Source: Ovis canadensis
Taxonomy: Eukaryota > Chordata > Mammalia > Artiodactyla > Bovidae
Assembly (NCBI RefSeq): GCF_042477335.2
Contig: NC_091263.1
Location: forward strand, 17,271,501-17,335,500
DNA length: 64,000 bases
Direction of reading: 5' to 3'
Both the position numbers and the translations under genes were made by a program. This document shows, in pieces, positions 48,891 through 60,500 of the stretch; position 1 is the first letter of the stretch; each line of letters opens with the position of its first letter. The notes below the pieces were generated by a model. That model was not told the origin of the DNA, made no database searches, and worked only from the letters and a program-made list of their open reading frames with translations.

Positions 48891-50138
48891 AGCGTACTTG
48901 AAGAAATACTGTGTTTTCGTCTTTGCACAAGAGGCACCTTGGCTCTGCCTCCTGTGGACACTTTGTGGGTGGAAGCACTACCTTCTGGCGTCTCTGCCCG
49001 GTAACACGGGAAGCAGCGATGGTCGTATTCTTCCATTTCTCCCTATCTCATCTCACTCATCCCTCAGTGACCATGTCTGGCTTCTGCCCTCACCCCCTGG
49101 AACTGTTTCCAAAGGTTCCAGCATCTGTCTTTTCCATTCTTTCTCTGTTACTAGACCCCCATTCGATTCTGTCTCCCCGGTGTCTCTGCCTACTTCTTCT
49201 CCACCCTTTCCTCCTTAACCTCTTCCTGAAAGCTACTTCCCCAGGGTCTCCTCTCCATCTTCCGTGTGAGAAAGCTCAGTGTGCACCCTTGGAACTCCGT
49301 GCTTCCTGTGGGTCACGGCATTCCTCTGCTTCCTCCTGCAGGTCCCTTACTGAACTCAGCTCCTCTGAGTCCTGCCTCGTGTCTTGGGCAGTTCTGATCG
49401 TCTGGGATCTAGGATCTTACTGATTGCATTTCCCCAGTCTCTCCCAGCTCCACTGCGTCCTTTTCACCAGAAAGTTGACTCCTTTAGATCACTGGGCCTT
49501 GTCATTTCCTGTCTGGATTACTGGAGTAGTTTATTTATTGGGCATTCAGCCTCTAACCTTGCTGGCCCCTGGCCCCCCTTGGCCTGTGTGTGCTCCACAG
49601 GCCACACACACTCTACACTGAGATTCATCCGAGGCCCCGAGCTGATCTCCCAGCTGCTGTTAACAGTGCCCGGCAGGACAGATTGGGCTTCTCCACACAT
49701 CTCTGCTTCCCTCCTCTGTGGGTTCTTCCTTGAGGGCCTTCTGTGGGGATTTCTGTTGGTCCTTCAGAATGCAGCTCACACGTCTCCCCGGCGGCTCCCC
49801 GTTCTCCTCTTCACCCTGTCTCTCCCTGGTGCCCTGGGCCACGGCATGCTGTGCATGTCATTGTGATGTCTGTGCACACGGGCCCCTGAGCACAGGGGCC
49901 CTGCTCCCCACTGTCCTCCCCTGGGACATCGCTATTCAAGAAAGAACCGTTAGTTTTTTTTTTTCCCTTTCATTTGGTAGCCTCACCTTTACAATGAATT
50001 TATGACTATGACTAAAAACCCTGCTTGTAAAGATTGTGCTTGATGAACTAACTGGGTGTCTGAATTTATCATTAAAGCAGGCTTATCTTACATGCTTGCA
50101 AAGTGATTTGCTTTAAAAGAATTTTTTCCTTCTCGCAG
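48891..50138. other. CMC1: CMC1 last intron, right part
   Basis: Pyrimidine-rich text from about 49020 to 49900 yields many open frames up to 170 codons on both strands, none with recognisable features; parts look like an old L2-type fragment ('tctggattactggagtag' near 49510). The last ~30 bases are the branch and pyrimidine region before the exon (TTTTTTCCTTCTCGCAG). Confidence 0.5.
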
Positions 50139-50259
50139 CTATAAAGATCCAGCCTTTTATGAAGAATGCAAAATGGAATACCTGAAGGAAAGGGAGGAAT
50201 TCAGAAGAACTGGAATTCCTACCAAGAAAAGGCTACAGAAGCTTCCCACAAGTATGTAG
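50139..50259 (+). CDS. CMC1: CMC1, last coding exon and stop
   Basis: This exon supplies the C terminus of CMC1. After TTCTCGCAG at 50130-50138 the first base C completes the Tyr codon begun in the exon at 46388-46478. The frame then reads YKDPAFYEECKMEYLKEREE, followed by FRRTGIPTKKRLQKLPTSM and TAG at 50257-50259. The segment includes a conserved Cys (EEC) and a charged helix with a basic tail. Length and sequence agree with the human CMC1 end as I recall it; the clear differences are Lys for Asn before DPAF and Arg for Lys in EEFRRTG. Because an upstream exon carries the start, no start codon is expected here. Intact, splice sites canonical. Confidence 0.95.
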
Positions 50260-50400
50260 GCAGATATTCAAGATGATGCTCAGGAACGCCAGTGTTCATG
50301 GACATCAGTCACCTGAAATAATGGACTCAGGGAAGTGTGTTTCCTTTATCCTTAATTATGGAAATAACTTTATCTGAAATAAAGATTTTTTTTTAACCTC
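50260..50400 (+). other. CMC1: CMC1 3' UTR with polyadenylation signal
   Basis: A short 3' UTR follows the stop. A canonical AATAAA lies at 50378-50383, followed by GA and a run of T, so cleavage is expected around 50395-50405. No other strong signal lies between the stop and this site. Confidence 0.85.
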
Positions 50401-50861
50401 AAAGTTATTGACTGATAAGAGCAAGCAGGGGCCTGGGACATGGTTTGCCTGGTCGTAATGGATTTTAAATAGATGGTCTCACAACTATAAATCTCTAACA
50501 GTGACACTGAATTTTAGGTTTCCACATGAATATTACTTGTCAAGGTATAGACTGATCATGGAGCCAGAAGTAACTAAAGGGGAGCAGGAGTGGACAGTCT
50601 CCAGAGGAGTTCGTGACTGGGCAGCGTAGCAGGGCGGTCATGAGCCCAGCTTGACCATTTTATTAGTAACTAAGCAGCTGTGGATGCAAGTAGTCTCCAT
50701 AGTTACAAAGACTGTGGATGTGAGGATTAACTGTGTGTTGCAGCTAAGCAGAATATGCAGGACGTCGTCTAGGATGAGGTAAATGCACTTCAATAATTTG
50801 GTAGAAGGGTTATTTGGAAACAGGTAAGTGCTTGTACATCAGTCAGTTCCACTTACATCTC
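50401..50861. other. Intergenic, no feature recognised
   Basis: Downstream of the CMC1 poly(A) site; unique-looking sequence. Confidence 0.5.
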
Positions 50862-51055
50862 TTTTTTTTTTACTTGGCTGCATCGGGTCTCGACTGCAGT
50901 GTGTGGGCTCCTTCATTGTGGGGCACGCCCTCTAGTTGCGGTGCCCGGGCCCAGCTGCTGCAGCACTCAGGCTTAGCTGCCCTGTGCCGTGTGGGATCTT
51001 AGTGCCCCTGTCGCAGGCAGGGAGGGTTCTAACCAGTGACCAGCAGGGAAGTCCC
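50862..51055 (-). mobile_element. CHR-type SINE
   Basis: Antisense tRNA-Glu-derived SINE: T10, 'acttggctgcatcgggtctc', 'ctctagttgcggtgcccggg', 'gccgtgtgggatcttag', ending 'accagcagggaagtccc'. Confidence 0.87.
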
Positions 51056-52008
51056 TGCTCACATCTTTAATAGGAAATTTCCTAAAATGTATTAACATTC
51101 CGTGACCTGACCTGTTAATTCTGCCACTGAAAACATTTAAATGCTTTTAAAAGTCTTCTTTATAAGGATGAATGACCGTTTTGTGACATAGTAATAAGAG
51201 TAAAAATTTTCTGTCCCTGTACAGTAATTTGGTTGCAGGCTGAGCTTTTATATTAAAAGTGCTTTTTTTCATACAAGCTGTTAACTCTTCATCATAGCCA
51301 CTGCAACTAGTTTCCAGGTACTTTATATGTAGTTACATAATGTATATATATTTATTTTATATGCACTTACATAGTTCTTATTAAAATCACAAATAGAAAT
51401 TCCTGCCTAAGATTTAACTTAGGCCCCAGTCCCATGAAACAGAATGAACAAGACTATAATCTTTTTGGTTTTTGGCTAAAATATCTGGTTTGTAATCTGT
51501 ATATTCCAGATACAAGGAAACTTTTCCCCTACAGCTAATTACGACTTACAGCAGCTTGGTAAGTGACACTTTTGTTAAGTGTAATTGAGACATTTTCCTT
51601 TTCTACATGGTCCCTCTAGAAATTGGAAACTCTTAGGTGCCCCGCACCAGCACCTTTATCAGCTAAGGAGCGGGAATCTCAAGTATTTTGGGGACCTCAG
51701 AAAGAGGGACTCGCCCACGTGTGTAGGTATCGCACTTGTGTACGGATGGAAGGTGGGAGACCAGGGCGGCAGACAGCAGTGCGGGGGTAAGCGAGCCCAC
51801 GCGCCGCTGGGGGCCGTTTCTGTTGAGCAGTCGGATGACTTACATGAACAAAGGGAAGATACTTTGATAAGCTACATACAGCCTGTGGCTATTCTGTAGG
51901 GGCCAGCTTCATTTTTATGTGGACAGTTCATCTGTGCGGATGTTGCATCCTTTCTGCTACTGGACAGACTGGCTTACAGAGTGTAAACACGTCCCCTGTG
52001 TGCGTGCC
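51056..52008. other. Intergenic, no feature recognised
   Basis: Between the convergent genes; AT-rich to 51560 and unique-looking. No promoter or RNA gene recognised. Confidence 0.5.
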
Positions 52009-52086
52009 CGGCCGCTGGCCCCCCGGCCGCTGCCCCCCCGGCCGCGGCCCCCCTCCCGCTGGCCCCCCTCCCGCTGGCCCCTGCCG
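52009..52086. repeat. GC-rich minisatellite
   Basis: A short array of units such as 'ccggccgctggcccc' and 'cctcccgctggcccc', almost pure G+C with several CpG. It makes a proline/arginine-rich frame on plus and a glycine-rich frame on minus, both incidental. Confidence 0.88.
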
Positions 52087-52468
52087 CGCATGCTCCCTGC
52101 CTCGGCCCGTCGCGCAATGCCCCCTGACCCTGGCTCTCCTGGGCGGATGCAGGCCGGTCGTGTGAGTTGTCTTCTCCAGAGGGCGCTTCTGGATGAGAAC
52201 GCTGCTCTGTTCCCTAGGACTCGGCACTTCGGTGGTTGAGGTCTGAACTCTTCCCCCTCTGCCCCTCTGGTTTTCAGGGAGTCACATCCCTGCTCTGCTT
52301 ACAAATTAGGTTCCTTTCTAGCAGAACTTGAGTTTCCTTTCAGAGAAGATGTAACTTCTGTTTTAGGTAATGAGGGGATAAAGAGGCTTTTTTGGTTATC
52401 AGTGTTCTTTTCAGTCTTGAGTTATGGAAGTGCTGAACTGGGTTAGCCTTATAAAAACCTGGAGACTA
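52087..52468. other. Intergenic, no feature recognised
   Basis: Falls from GC-rich to AT-rich with no gene, RNA or named repeat seen. Confidence 0.5.
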
Positions 52469-52613
52469 CGGACTTCCCTGGTGGTGCAAAGGTTAAGACT
52501 TTGCCTTCCAATGCAGGAGCTGTGATCCAATATGCTTTGAGGCCGAAAAACCCCAGACATAGAACAAACGATATTGTAACAGACTTTAAAAATGGGAAGG
52601 AAAAAAAAAAAAA
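52469..52613 (+). mobile_element. CHR-type SINE
   Basis: Sense tRNA-Glu-derived SINE: 'acttccctggtggtgcaaag', 'gactttgccttccaatgcag', body 'gaacaaacgatattgtaac', and an A tract at about 52600-52612. 'aaacctggaga' occurs on both sides (52455 and 52611), which fits a target duplication. Confidence 0.87.
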
Positions 52614-53756
52614 CCTGGAGATTAAAGACATTTTCAAGTCTTTGATGCACTTGAATGATCCTAACCATCCCCCAACCCTATTCACGGAATAACTGGCTTC
52701 TATGAAACCAGTCCCTGGTGCCAAAAATATTGGGGACCACTGCTGTGGAGTAAGTTCCAGCTAGTAGGACATAAGTCAACAAAATTTTCCATTTCAAATA
52801 AGCTACAGATGGGCCATTCTCTCATTTCTCTTTGAATCTTCCCATTAACAGGAATGATCATTAAGGGTGCATTTAAAAAATTATGACTGGGGAAATGTTG
52901 GGGGGTTAATTTCCCCTACAGTTTTACATCATTTGTTTAGCACTTTGAAGTGTCAGGAACATCAACCACGGACTTTCTAGCATACCTGTCTGACAGCTAC
53001 CTTACTGTTCAGATGCAAAAGCACTGTCTCTTTGAAAGTTGATATAACAGGATGTCCTGTTAACAACTAATAATTAGCACCTGACCCTGAAATATTTAGG
53101 CAAGGACAGTATTTCACATCTACTTCAAACAAAAATAAGTAAACAATGTCTTGGCATTGTTCAAACCATTAATCAAGCCATTATGTCATATGACTCATTT
53201 TAAGCAACATTCCCAATCTTGCTTTTGAAACAGGCAAACCAGTAAGCTACCCCGAGAGATTAGATACAATGTGCAGCCTACAGCCACGAGGGAGTTTCTG
53301 CTGCTTTGTTATTACACAGGTAGTTGCTTCCCTCAGCTGAAGCCTGGAGCCTCCTATTAGTTTTATGCATATTGGGTTTTGTTCTATTACTTGGCAGGAG
53401 ACCCTACTCCCCTGAGTCAGCTGTGTTCGTCTTGTTCATTGGTCAGAATAAATTCCAGCATCTGACACCAACTCTATTAATCACAGACAAGCCTGAATAA
53501 GTGAGGAAGATAACAGAAATATCTGGCGAATGGGGAACACTGTTTATATATGGATGCTATTCAGTTAGTAAGAGATCTGAAATATTATTTTTGAGTCCAA
53601 GGTGTTTGAAACTGTCAAAAAGGATAAAAGCCTTCTGACATCAAACGCTTAATATCAGGCAAAAGATGTAGGAACTGAGACAGTTATTACTAACATTCTT
53701 AATATTATCACCCTGAAATATACAGAGGAATTTCCAGATGAAGTCATCATTACCAT
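52614..53756. other. Intergenic or distal AZI2 3' UTR
   Basis: Unique-looking sequence with no exon seen. It could belong to a long AZI2 3' UTR isoform on the minus strand, but no clear poly(A) signal for that was identified here. Confidence 0.35.
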
Positions 53757-53833
53757 TAGAGATCGAACCCACGTCTCCTGTGGATCCTACCTGTGTGGGC
53801 AGGAGGACTCTTGGCCACAGAGCCACCTGGGTG
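53757..53833 (-). repeat. Bov-tA tRNA-part fragment
   Basis: Antisense remnant of a Bov-tA head: 'agatcgaacccacgtctcc', then 'ttggccacagagccacctgg'. The Bov-A part is missing. Confidence 0.65.
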
Positions 53834-53846
53834 GTGGTGGTGGTGG

Positions 53847-54040
53847 TGGTTCAGTTGCTAAGCCACGTCCAGCTCTTCATGACCCTGTGGACTGCAGCCA
53901 CGCCCGTCTTCCCTGTCCTTCACTGTCTCCGGAATTTGCTCAGACTCACGCCCACTGGGTGGGTGACATTGTCGTATCCTACCATCTCACCCTCCGTCAC
54001 CCCTGCCCCTGCTCTCACCACCTGGGGAGCACCACCGTGA
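53847..54040 (-). mobile_element. BovB 3' end fragment
   Basis: After a (GGT)n run, antisense BovB/Bov-A-like text: 'ggttcagttgctaagcc', 'accctgtggactgcagcc', 'cttccctgtccttcactgtc', 'ctcagactcacgcccactg'. Only the last ~190 bases are present and they are well diverged. Confidence 0.75.
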
Positions 54041-54992
54041 CATCAACGCAGCACAGAACTGGGTTTCTAGAATCAAAATTCGTTAATTAAAAACCATGTT
54101 CTCAGTAAGCAAATCACTAACACTTCAAAATAAGTTCTAATCAATGAATAGGCTGCTCTGCCTTCATGGTGGGTGTAGACCCTTTGAAGCAAACAGCTTT
54201 AGTTACATACCCAGCAGAGTTTTCACTATATGCTGAAGGTCAGACGGACGCCGGCATGACGCTGTTGCCACTTCTACCTGGATAATGTACATGACTCTAA
54301 GTTTAATTCATACAACATACAGTTTTTCAACTGTTTCATCATTTTTTTCAGTTAAGACTTGAGGGATGTATTAATACCAGGACAGAGTTGGCTGCAATGA
54401 GGTAATTTCAAGTCTTAAAATCCAGATGGCAACTTCAAATTTTATCAACACTGTGATTAAAAAATGATTTTAATCTTAAACTTTGAGACACAATAGCACA
54501 TATAGAGTAAACCAGCTACTATTGTTCCACTGTAATACTTTTCTTATCTGTACACATTAAAAGGTCAGCAGCAATGTAATCTATTCACATTTCCATCTGT
54601 TCCTTTATGCAGCTTAATATGACTCTTCTCTGATATAATGGTTTCCTTTTTTATTCCTATGTTAGGCATTTCATACGCTTTGTAAAACCATGTCTGCAAA
54701 CTTTCAGTTCCATTCTCAATGTGAAAGGCAGAAACTTACAATTATCAAAGGTAGAATTGTGATTTTGAAATACCATAAGTTTATTAATTTATTAAGTACT
54801 AACATATTTGATTCTTAGCCAGAATACGGAGCTGGAGGGTGTTCTTCCACACTGAAAAATCAACTACATAGTATGGTGCATCATGTGCAAATGTAAATAC
54901 TGAAAACTCCAGAAGTTTAATCACAATCTGCTTTGTCTGCTAATGATTTTCCCAGAAAACCACTGAGGAGAACGCCATGAATCTCTTCAGAA
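54041..54992 (-). other. AZI2: AZI2 3' UTR and possible poly(A) signals
   Basis: AT-rich sequence just downstream of the AZI2 stop on the minus strand. Minus-strand AATAAA motifs (TTTATT on plus) lie at 54788-54793, 54780-54785 and 54650-54655, giving candidate 3' UTRs of about 200-340 bases. Which is used cannot be told from sequence, and a longer UTR is possible. Confidence 0.5.
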
Positions 54993-55405
54993 TTAATGTT
55001 TATAATGGCAGTTTTGATTATGTTGATCCAAGTAATGCAGTGGTGGCAAGTTGGGCAAAGGCAAAGGTTTACTTTTCATTTCCCCAAATGTCGTCTCACT
55101 TGATTTAGGAGGGCTTGGGAATACCCAGGAATTATCTTCCAGGGAATTTCTGCTGTAAGAGTTGTGTTCCTGAAAGTTTGTGCCATCGTGAGGAATGGAT
55201 CGCTCGTGATCTGTCCACGACTGGAGAGCTGCCTTCTCCGATAAAACCTCTGCGTCTCCTGGTAAGGGGGAAGGCGTGGTATGGCAGAGAGTTCTGCCAT
55301 TTGGTGAGAGGGGGGCATGTCTTCTGTGAGCTGCAGTAAAATTCAACAAGTGCAGTTTTGTGCTGTCTTTACCTAGGTCTTCCATGCATCCCGCTGGGGC
55401 GCAAG
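54993..55405 (-). CDS. AZI2: AZI2 (NAP1), last coding exon with C terminus
   Basis: AZI2 is a cytosolic adaptor that binds TBK1 and IKK-epsilon and helps drive type I interferon and NF-kB signalling. On the minus strand a pyrimidine-rich acceptor (TTTTCTTTGCAG) ends at 55406. The first two bases, CT, complete the Ala codon begun with the last G of the upstream exon. The 137-codon segment starts CAPAGCMEDLGKDSTKLHL, contains RNSLEDNSWVFPSPPKSSET, and ends PLHYLDQHNQNCHYKH with TAA at 54993-54995. It is low in predicted order, rich in Pro, Ser and His. Similarity to human AZI2 as I recall it is high across its length, with substitutions such as the final His for Asn. A Met 7 codons in makes an isolated frame starting at 55385; that Met is not the start of the protein. 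Confidence 0.94.
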
Positions 55406-57425
55406 CTGCAAAGAAAACACAGGCTAAGCATCAGCTGTCTGGCAGTTACAATCATAAAATAGTACACATTGGTTAATCTGGTTGACTCTAGAACTGGAAA
55501 TGGACATTGCCAAGTCAGTGCAATTGCTGTGGCCCTGGGACTTGAGGGATGACAGACGCTCTCAGTTCAAATTTACCTCTTGGTAAATAGCTGATCTCTC
55601 GTCTGCAAAAATGGACACTGTAATCTTGCCTTGCCTGAATCACAGTGAATAAATTACTATTTTAAAAAGCTGGAAGGTGGTCCAAAAGTAAATTTTCCCA
55701 GGAACGATTATGTTGTGAATTGTTGAGACCTAAGTGAAGTTTATATATGTTAAAAGGCTTTTATGAATAAAAGTTTAAAAGCTATAATAAAATCATCTTT
55801 TTTCTTGTAAATGTTAAATTCTGCTATGGTCACAATATAGTTCACGTTTAAAAAAAAGGCAGAAAAAGATGTATTTAGTAACGTGCCATGGCTTAGAATA
55901 CCGACCACAGACGGCACAGAGCCAGTGGGCGCCCGCTCCCTCTACCTTCACCTGCCCGGGAAGCGGAGACGAAGCTCACCCTGAGCCCAAGAGGGACACC
56001 ATGTGCAATCAATGCCTGACTCGTTTTAAAGAAGAAAGAAACTGAACCACATGATATGGTAAGCTCGCTACTGCCCTTTCTCACGGGAGGTGGCAGTGCT
56101 CAGCTTCTGGACTGTGGTGACATGTGGCTCTAGAGGAAAGGTGACTGCGGCTCATCGCGTCCGCTCTGCAGAACCTGAGCTCTGTGGAGGAGAGTGGTGG
56201 CCCCAGGCCTGGCACTGTTCTTGGAAATGCGCTAGAAACTTAACAGTCCAGCTCAGAAGGGACACGACAGTGAGCCATTTCCAAACAAGAGGACAGCACT
56301 TCTCCTTTATCACTTTTTGGAAGTTCTACTTAGAAGAGTTACAGGAAAACTCACTGAAAAATTACTCTGAGTCTCTCTCAAGAGAAGTGCTATTTCTACC
56401 ATCAACTTAACGTCGTCTCCTGTGTGACCCTGGCCGCTGGGAAATCAACACAGAATGAATCAATAGGTTGGGGCCTGCCAAAGCACCTTGTCACTCTGCT
56501 GATCTGTAAGTAACTAACCTTAGAAAAGGAAAGGAATTCTGAGCTGCTTTCCTGTCCCATCCTGTCCCACTGTCCCCCACCCCACAGTAAACATTCCAGA
56601 GAACGAGTCATAAAATAATTCTCTTCTGCCCTCTTTAGAACAATCTGAGGTGCAAATAATAGTTTTAAATTAATGATTTTTTAAAAAATATAGTTACTCT
56701 CGTGCCTTGAAAGTTTAGGACATTCAAATTTACATTAACAACTACAACTACTACGTAATGAAAGGTACAAATGCACTTCTTTTTCTCTGAGGTATGAACA
56801 GTAGCTTTGGCCAAGCACCCACTACTAGTTAACACAAAACTAAAAGGCTTAGTCAGCTAAGCAGTTAAATATGAAAAAGCAATGAAAATTTTTGTTTGGT
56901 TAGAAGGGCTAAATGAAAAGCATCTAGTCTCCATTCGAAATTATCCTTTATGGAGAGAAAAATTAAGTTTACAAAAATGGAAATAACCAAATAAGCAATT
57001 AGAGCTATCCTTTTGAAAACAATGTAAAGAGCTAGGTCTTTGGCATATTTTGAAGCACTGGAATGAAAATAGCTTTTGGTGTCTTGCTGTCTGTTTTTTT
57101 TTTTAAATATATGAAGTAGTTGTGGTAAAAGGTCAACTAGAGCAAACTTAACACCTCAGCCTTGAACACATAAGCAACACTTGGCTGAGAAAAAAGCCAC
57201 AAGGGGAAAAGAATACAGTACTGAAGAAACACATCAGCAACACCTTTATGTGTGAAGCTGGCCAGTGCGAGGCTGAAGACAGAGCAGAGAATGGGAGGCT
57301 GTGAACACACTACATGTACTTGGGCTTATCAAACTCATTTGATAAGATTTCGATAAGATACGATCAAGAGCTGCTCTTCGGGTAGTTTGGCTGGAATCCG
57401 CGGTTTCCGGCAAACACTGACTTGC
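55406..57425 (-). other. AZI2: AZI2 last intron, GC-AG type
   Basis: About 2 kb of unique-looking sequence. Its donor, read on minus from 57425, is GCAAGT rather than GTAAGT and follows AAG at the exon end; the acceptor is TTTGCAG. No transposon of a young family was recognised. Confidence 0.8.
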
Positions 57426-57544
57426 CTTTCTTGATTGCAGTTGGGGTTTTCAGCTTTCTCAGTAGTTCGGCTTGTACTTGAGTCACCAGATGCAAGTTAG
57501 ACATTTCTCTCTTCAGTTCCCAGTATGTACTTTGCATATTGTCA
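57426..57544 (-). CDS. AZI2: AZI2 (NAP1), TBK1-binding exon
   Basis: On the minus strand the acceptor GTATTTCAG ends at 57545 and the exon starts with T, which completes a Ser codon (AG|T) from the exon at 62471-62529. The 119 bases encode DNMQSTYWELKREMSNLHLV followed by TQVQAELLRKLKTPTAIKK and end with one G. This is the TBK1/IKK-epsilon binding helix shared by the adaptors AZI2, TANK and TBKBP1; the amphipathic heptad pattern and the conserved leucines are visible. The donor is GC (57425-57424), within the sequence AAAG|GCAAGT that is typical of GC-AG introns. If the intron were kept, the frame would add GKSVFAGNRGFQPNYPKSSS and stop. The splice continuation to CAPAG in the exon at 54993-55405 matches human AZI2. 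Confidence 0.94.
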
Positions 57545-60500
57545 CTGAAATACAGGGTTTTATTTTTTAATGGTTGTTATTCTATATGGACAGAAGGGAA
57601 AAACTTTAACATATAAATGAACTTACCTGCATTTCTGCTCAAATTAGTTTTGAAATAACAAAACTTCCCCATTAAATATTAGTTGAAATATTTAATTAGA
57701 GCATTATAGAACAAATGAAAAAATCTTATTCACAATAATAACGACCTAAATTTTATCAATGAACTGAACTGTGTTAAACAGAATGGTAATATAATAAGTA
57801 TTTTAAACAAATTTAATAGTTCTCAGCATTCAGATTTTATGATAGCCTACAAGGTGCAGTGGTGTTAATATATTTAATAGTAAGGGCTATGTTCTTCACT
57901 TGCAAGTCTGATCAAGAATTCAGTGATGTTCATTCATGTATGGATTTTATTAATATATTTATCTTTTAATTGTTTTGATGTTGTGAATGCTGTTACCAAC
58001 TGCTGAGTGTATACCCACGCCCACATTAAAATACAGTCTGGGTCTCATGCGTTCCCTTCTCTCATGTCTGACTGGGCTGTCGCAGCCTGCTGGCTCTAAA
58101 CCAACGTGATGTGACAGGACGAGATATGAGGGGCTGCTGAGTCCTGGCCAGAGAGGAGGAGCTGCAGAGGGTCTTGGGAACGACAAGGGCTGCACAGGCC
58201 CCGCTCCTGCCATTGGGAACATTTCCTTCAGTTACCTGGGAGGCCATAAATCAGTTATCTTAAGCCTAATTTTATTGAGTTTTATCTTCCACGATGCATT
58301 CTTATTTGGATAGTCATTTTTTTTAGCTTCTTAGTTGCCAACTAAATAAACTGAAATCCTCAACGCATATTCTTGCTTTGCTGCGCGAGAATACATAAAA
58401 TGTTAACTGTAAGAACAGCTGATCTCATATTGTTCAAACAAGCACTACTGCCTCTTAAAGATATTAGTGTAATTTCAGTAATACAATCAAATTAAACAAA
58501 CGTCACTTCAGGTGCAATTTTTGTCTAGCTATAAACAAAAACCTCTGAGCAAACTTCAAGGATAACACTCCTGATACCTAAATCTAATATCCTAACTATG
58601 AAAACAACAGCTATAATAAAAAACCAGTTATTTTAATTATGTAAGGCTACATACCTTTTTGGTCAAAATATTCCCATTCCATTCAGACTACAATTCTTTC
58701 AATAGAAGCAGGAGAATACACTTCGCATTGCTTTTGAGAACACTCTACTCACTCGCTTTCATCTGCTGTAAACATCGTTTGATAGCCAGCAGTCTATTTC
58801 TGCAGGCTTTGACAGGTGCGGGAGAATCGCAGCAGCTAGCGAGCCGCCTCCGCGCCAGCAGTCAGCGTCTGAGCTGTGCGCCTGCCGCTCTGCGCGCCTC
58901 ACACAGGCGCTGTCTCAAGCGTGAAGAGCCGCGGGCCCCTGGCTGCAGCTCTGGGCATCACTGTGCTTCCCCAAAAGCTGCTCCAGTCACACAGCGGCTA
59001 AGTGCGTGCCCACACTGTGCATGTGCTAATCCATGCGTCACGGCATGGACCACACAGCTGACAAACAGCGTTCATCATTGCCGTGCGATGGCAAATCAGT
59101 ATCTGACTTGGAGAAGAGCAAGTACAGCGCTCAAGACAAGGTGTGGATACTGGAGTATCTGCTATCTCATCAGTCAACACAGCTACTTGAATGAAGTAAA
59201 GGAGAAACAGAAATAACAGGTGTTGGGGCAGCTCTAATACTCATTTTCCAATTCAATTTAGTGGCTGCTTATAAATTAGGTTAAACTAGAAACTAGGTCA
59301 CCAAGCTTAACATACATCTATTAACCTTTTTCTTTTGCCCTGTGTGGCACCTGAACTGAGAACTGCAGATATAAAAATCTAATTGTTACGAAGTGTAAGC
59401 TCTCCCTCTTGTGGATAGCAAAGTAATGGCAGTCACTTTACGCTTTACAGTTAATAGTAAAGTCTTCAAAGTGTGTTGCAAAATCCTAATGATAGAGTTG
59501 TCTATAAAGAACTCATAAAAACGACCTTAACAATGAGATGCAACACCCAAGTATCCCAAACGAGAGCTGTAAATAACAAAGCAGAAGCAACAGGAGGGTA
59601 ACGGTTGGGCAGGTCCCACATGCTAGACAGGCAGCTCACCCGCCCTCACCCCAGCCTGGTGGCCGGGCTCGCTGGATGGGGCTTGCTGGGCAGGGCGGCC
59701 TCGGGGCTCGCTGAAGCGGGGGCGGGAGAGCTTCCTGACTCCAACGAGCTGCTGTGCAAAGGGCCTCTAGTGACCCAGCCCCGTGACTGCCACCATTTTA
59801 GGGTCACATTTGCACACCATCCTCAGCTTCAGCTTCATCACACTGACTGCTGACACAACCTTCTTGGTCCCACACCGAGAGGTATGTGATTCCACACCAT
59901 AATGAAGCCTGCCTTATCCACATCTTAAGGCGGGGGCGGATGTCCAGCTTACATGGTAAAAACTGTAAAAGCTCAGTTTTCTTAACTGACACCGTCCATT
60001 CAGCTCTTTAATACTGAAATGAAAGTGCCTTCTACAAGAAAAATCTTTTTACTTCGTCCTATTTTTCTTTAGCTTTTGAAAATTTACTGAACTATCAGAT
60101 TCCCCAGAGGAATTAAAATGAAAGTACGAGACAGCCTCAGCCAAGAACTCAGGACTTAGGAAAGTATGTTTTGACGACTGATTTCCTCCAACGAGCTTCT
60201 TTCAAATATTAGTTGTAAGGCACAACAGGCAATCATTTTACCCTGCAACCCACACTCTGGTATGTTCTATTCTGTTTTATTCCCTATTTTTAAAATGCTT
60301 AACTCATAAAACTTCACGATCATTAAGGCAACACAGCACAGTGTGAAAAACACCAACATATCCCCTATTTTGGAAACCAAGAATGTGCATTTGAAGTGAC
60401 CCCACCCCTAGATCTGGCTTCAGAACTGAGGGCGATAACCTGCAGGTAACCCCAGCCAGCACTCTGGCAGGGCAGTGGCCAAGTTTCTGGCAGGTAGGGC

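Noticed and set aside
48911..49866. Overlapping 160-170 codon frames in the last CMC1 intron
   Set aside because: Pyrimidine-rich, stop-poor sequence; no domains, and the true exon at 50139 follows with its own acceptor.
51917..52239. Proline/arginine-rich and glycine-rich frames
   Set aside because: Produced by the GC-rich minisatellite at 52009-52086.
55076..55385. Treating the Met-starting minus frame at 55385 as a separate small gene
   Set aside because: The frame continues upstream to a good acceptor at 55406 and matches the C terminus of AZI2; the Met is internal.
58659..59216. 185-codon plus frame
   Set aside because: Lies antisense in an AZI2 intron, GC-rich in the middle, with no recognisable protein features or matching splice sites.
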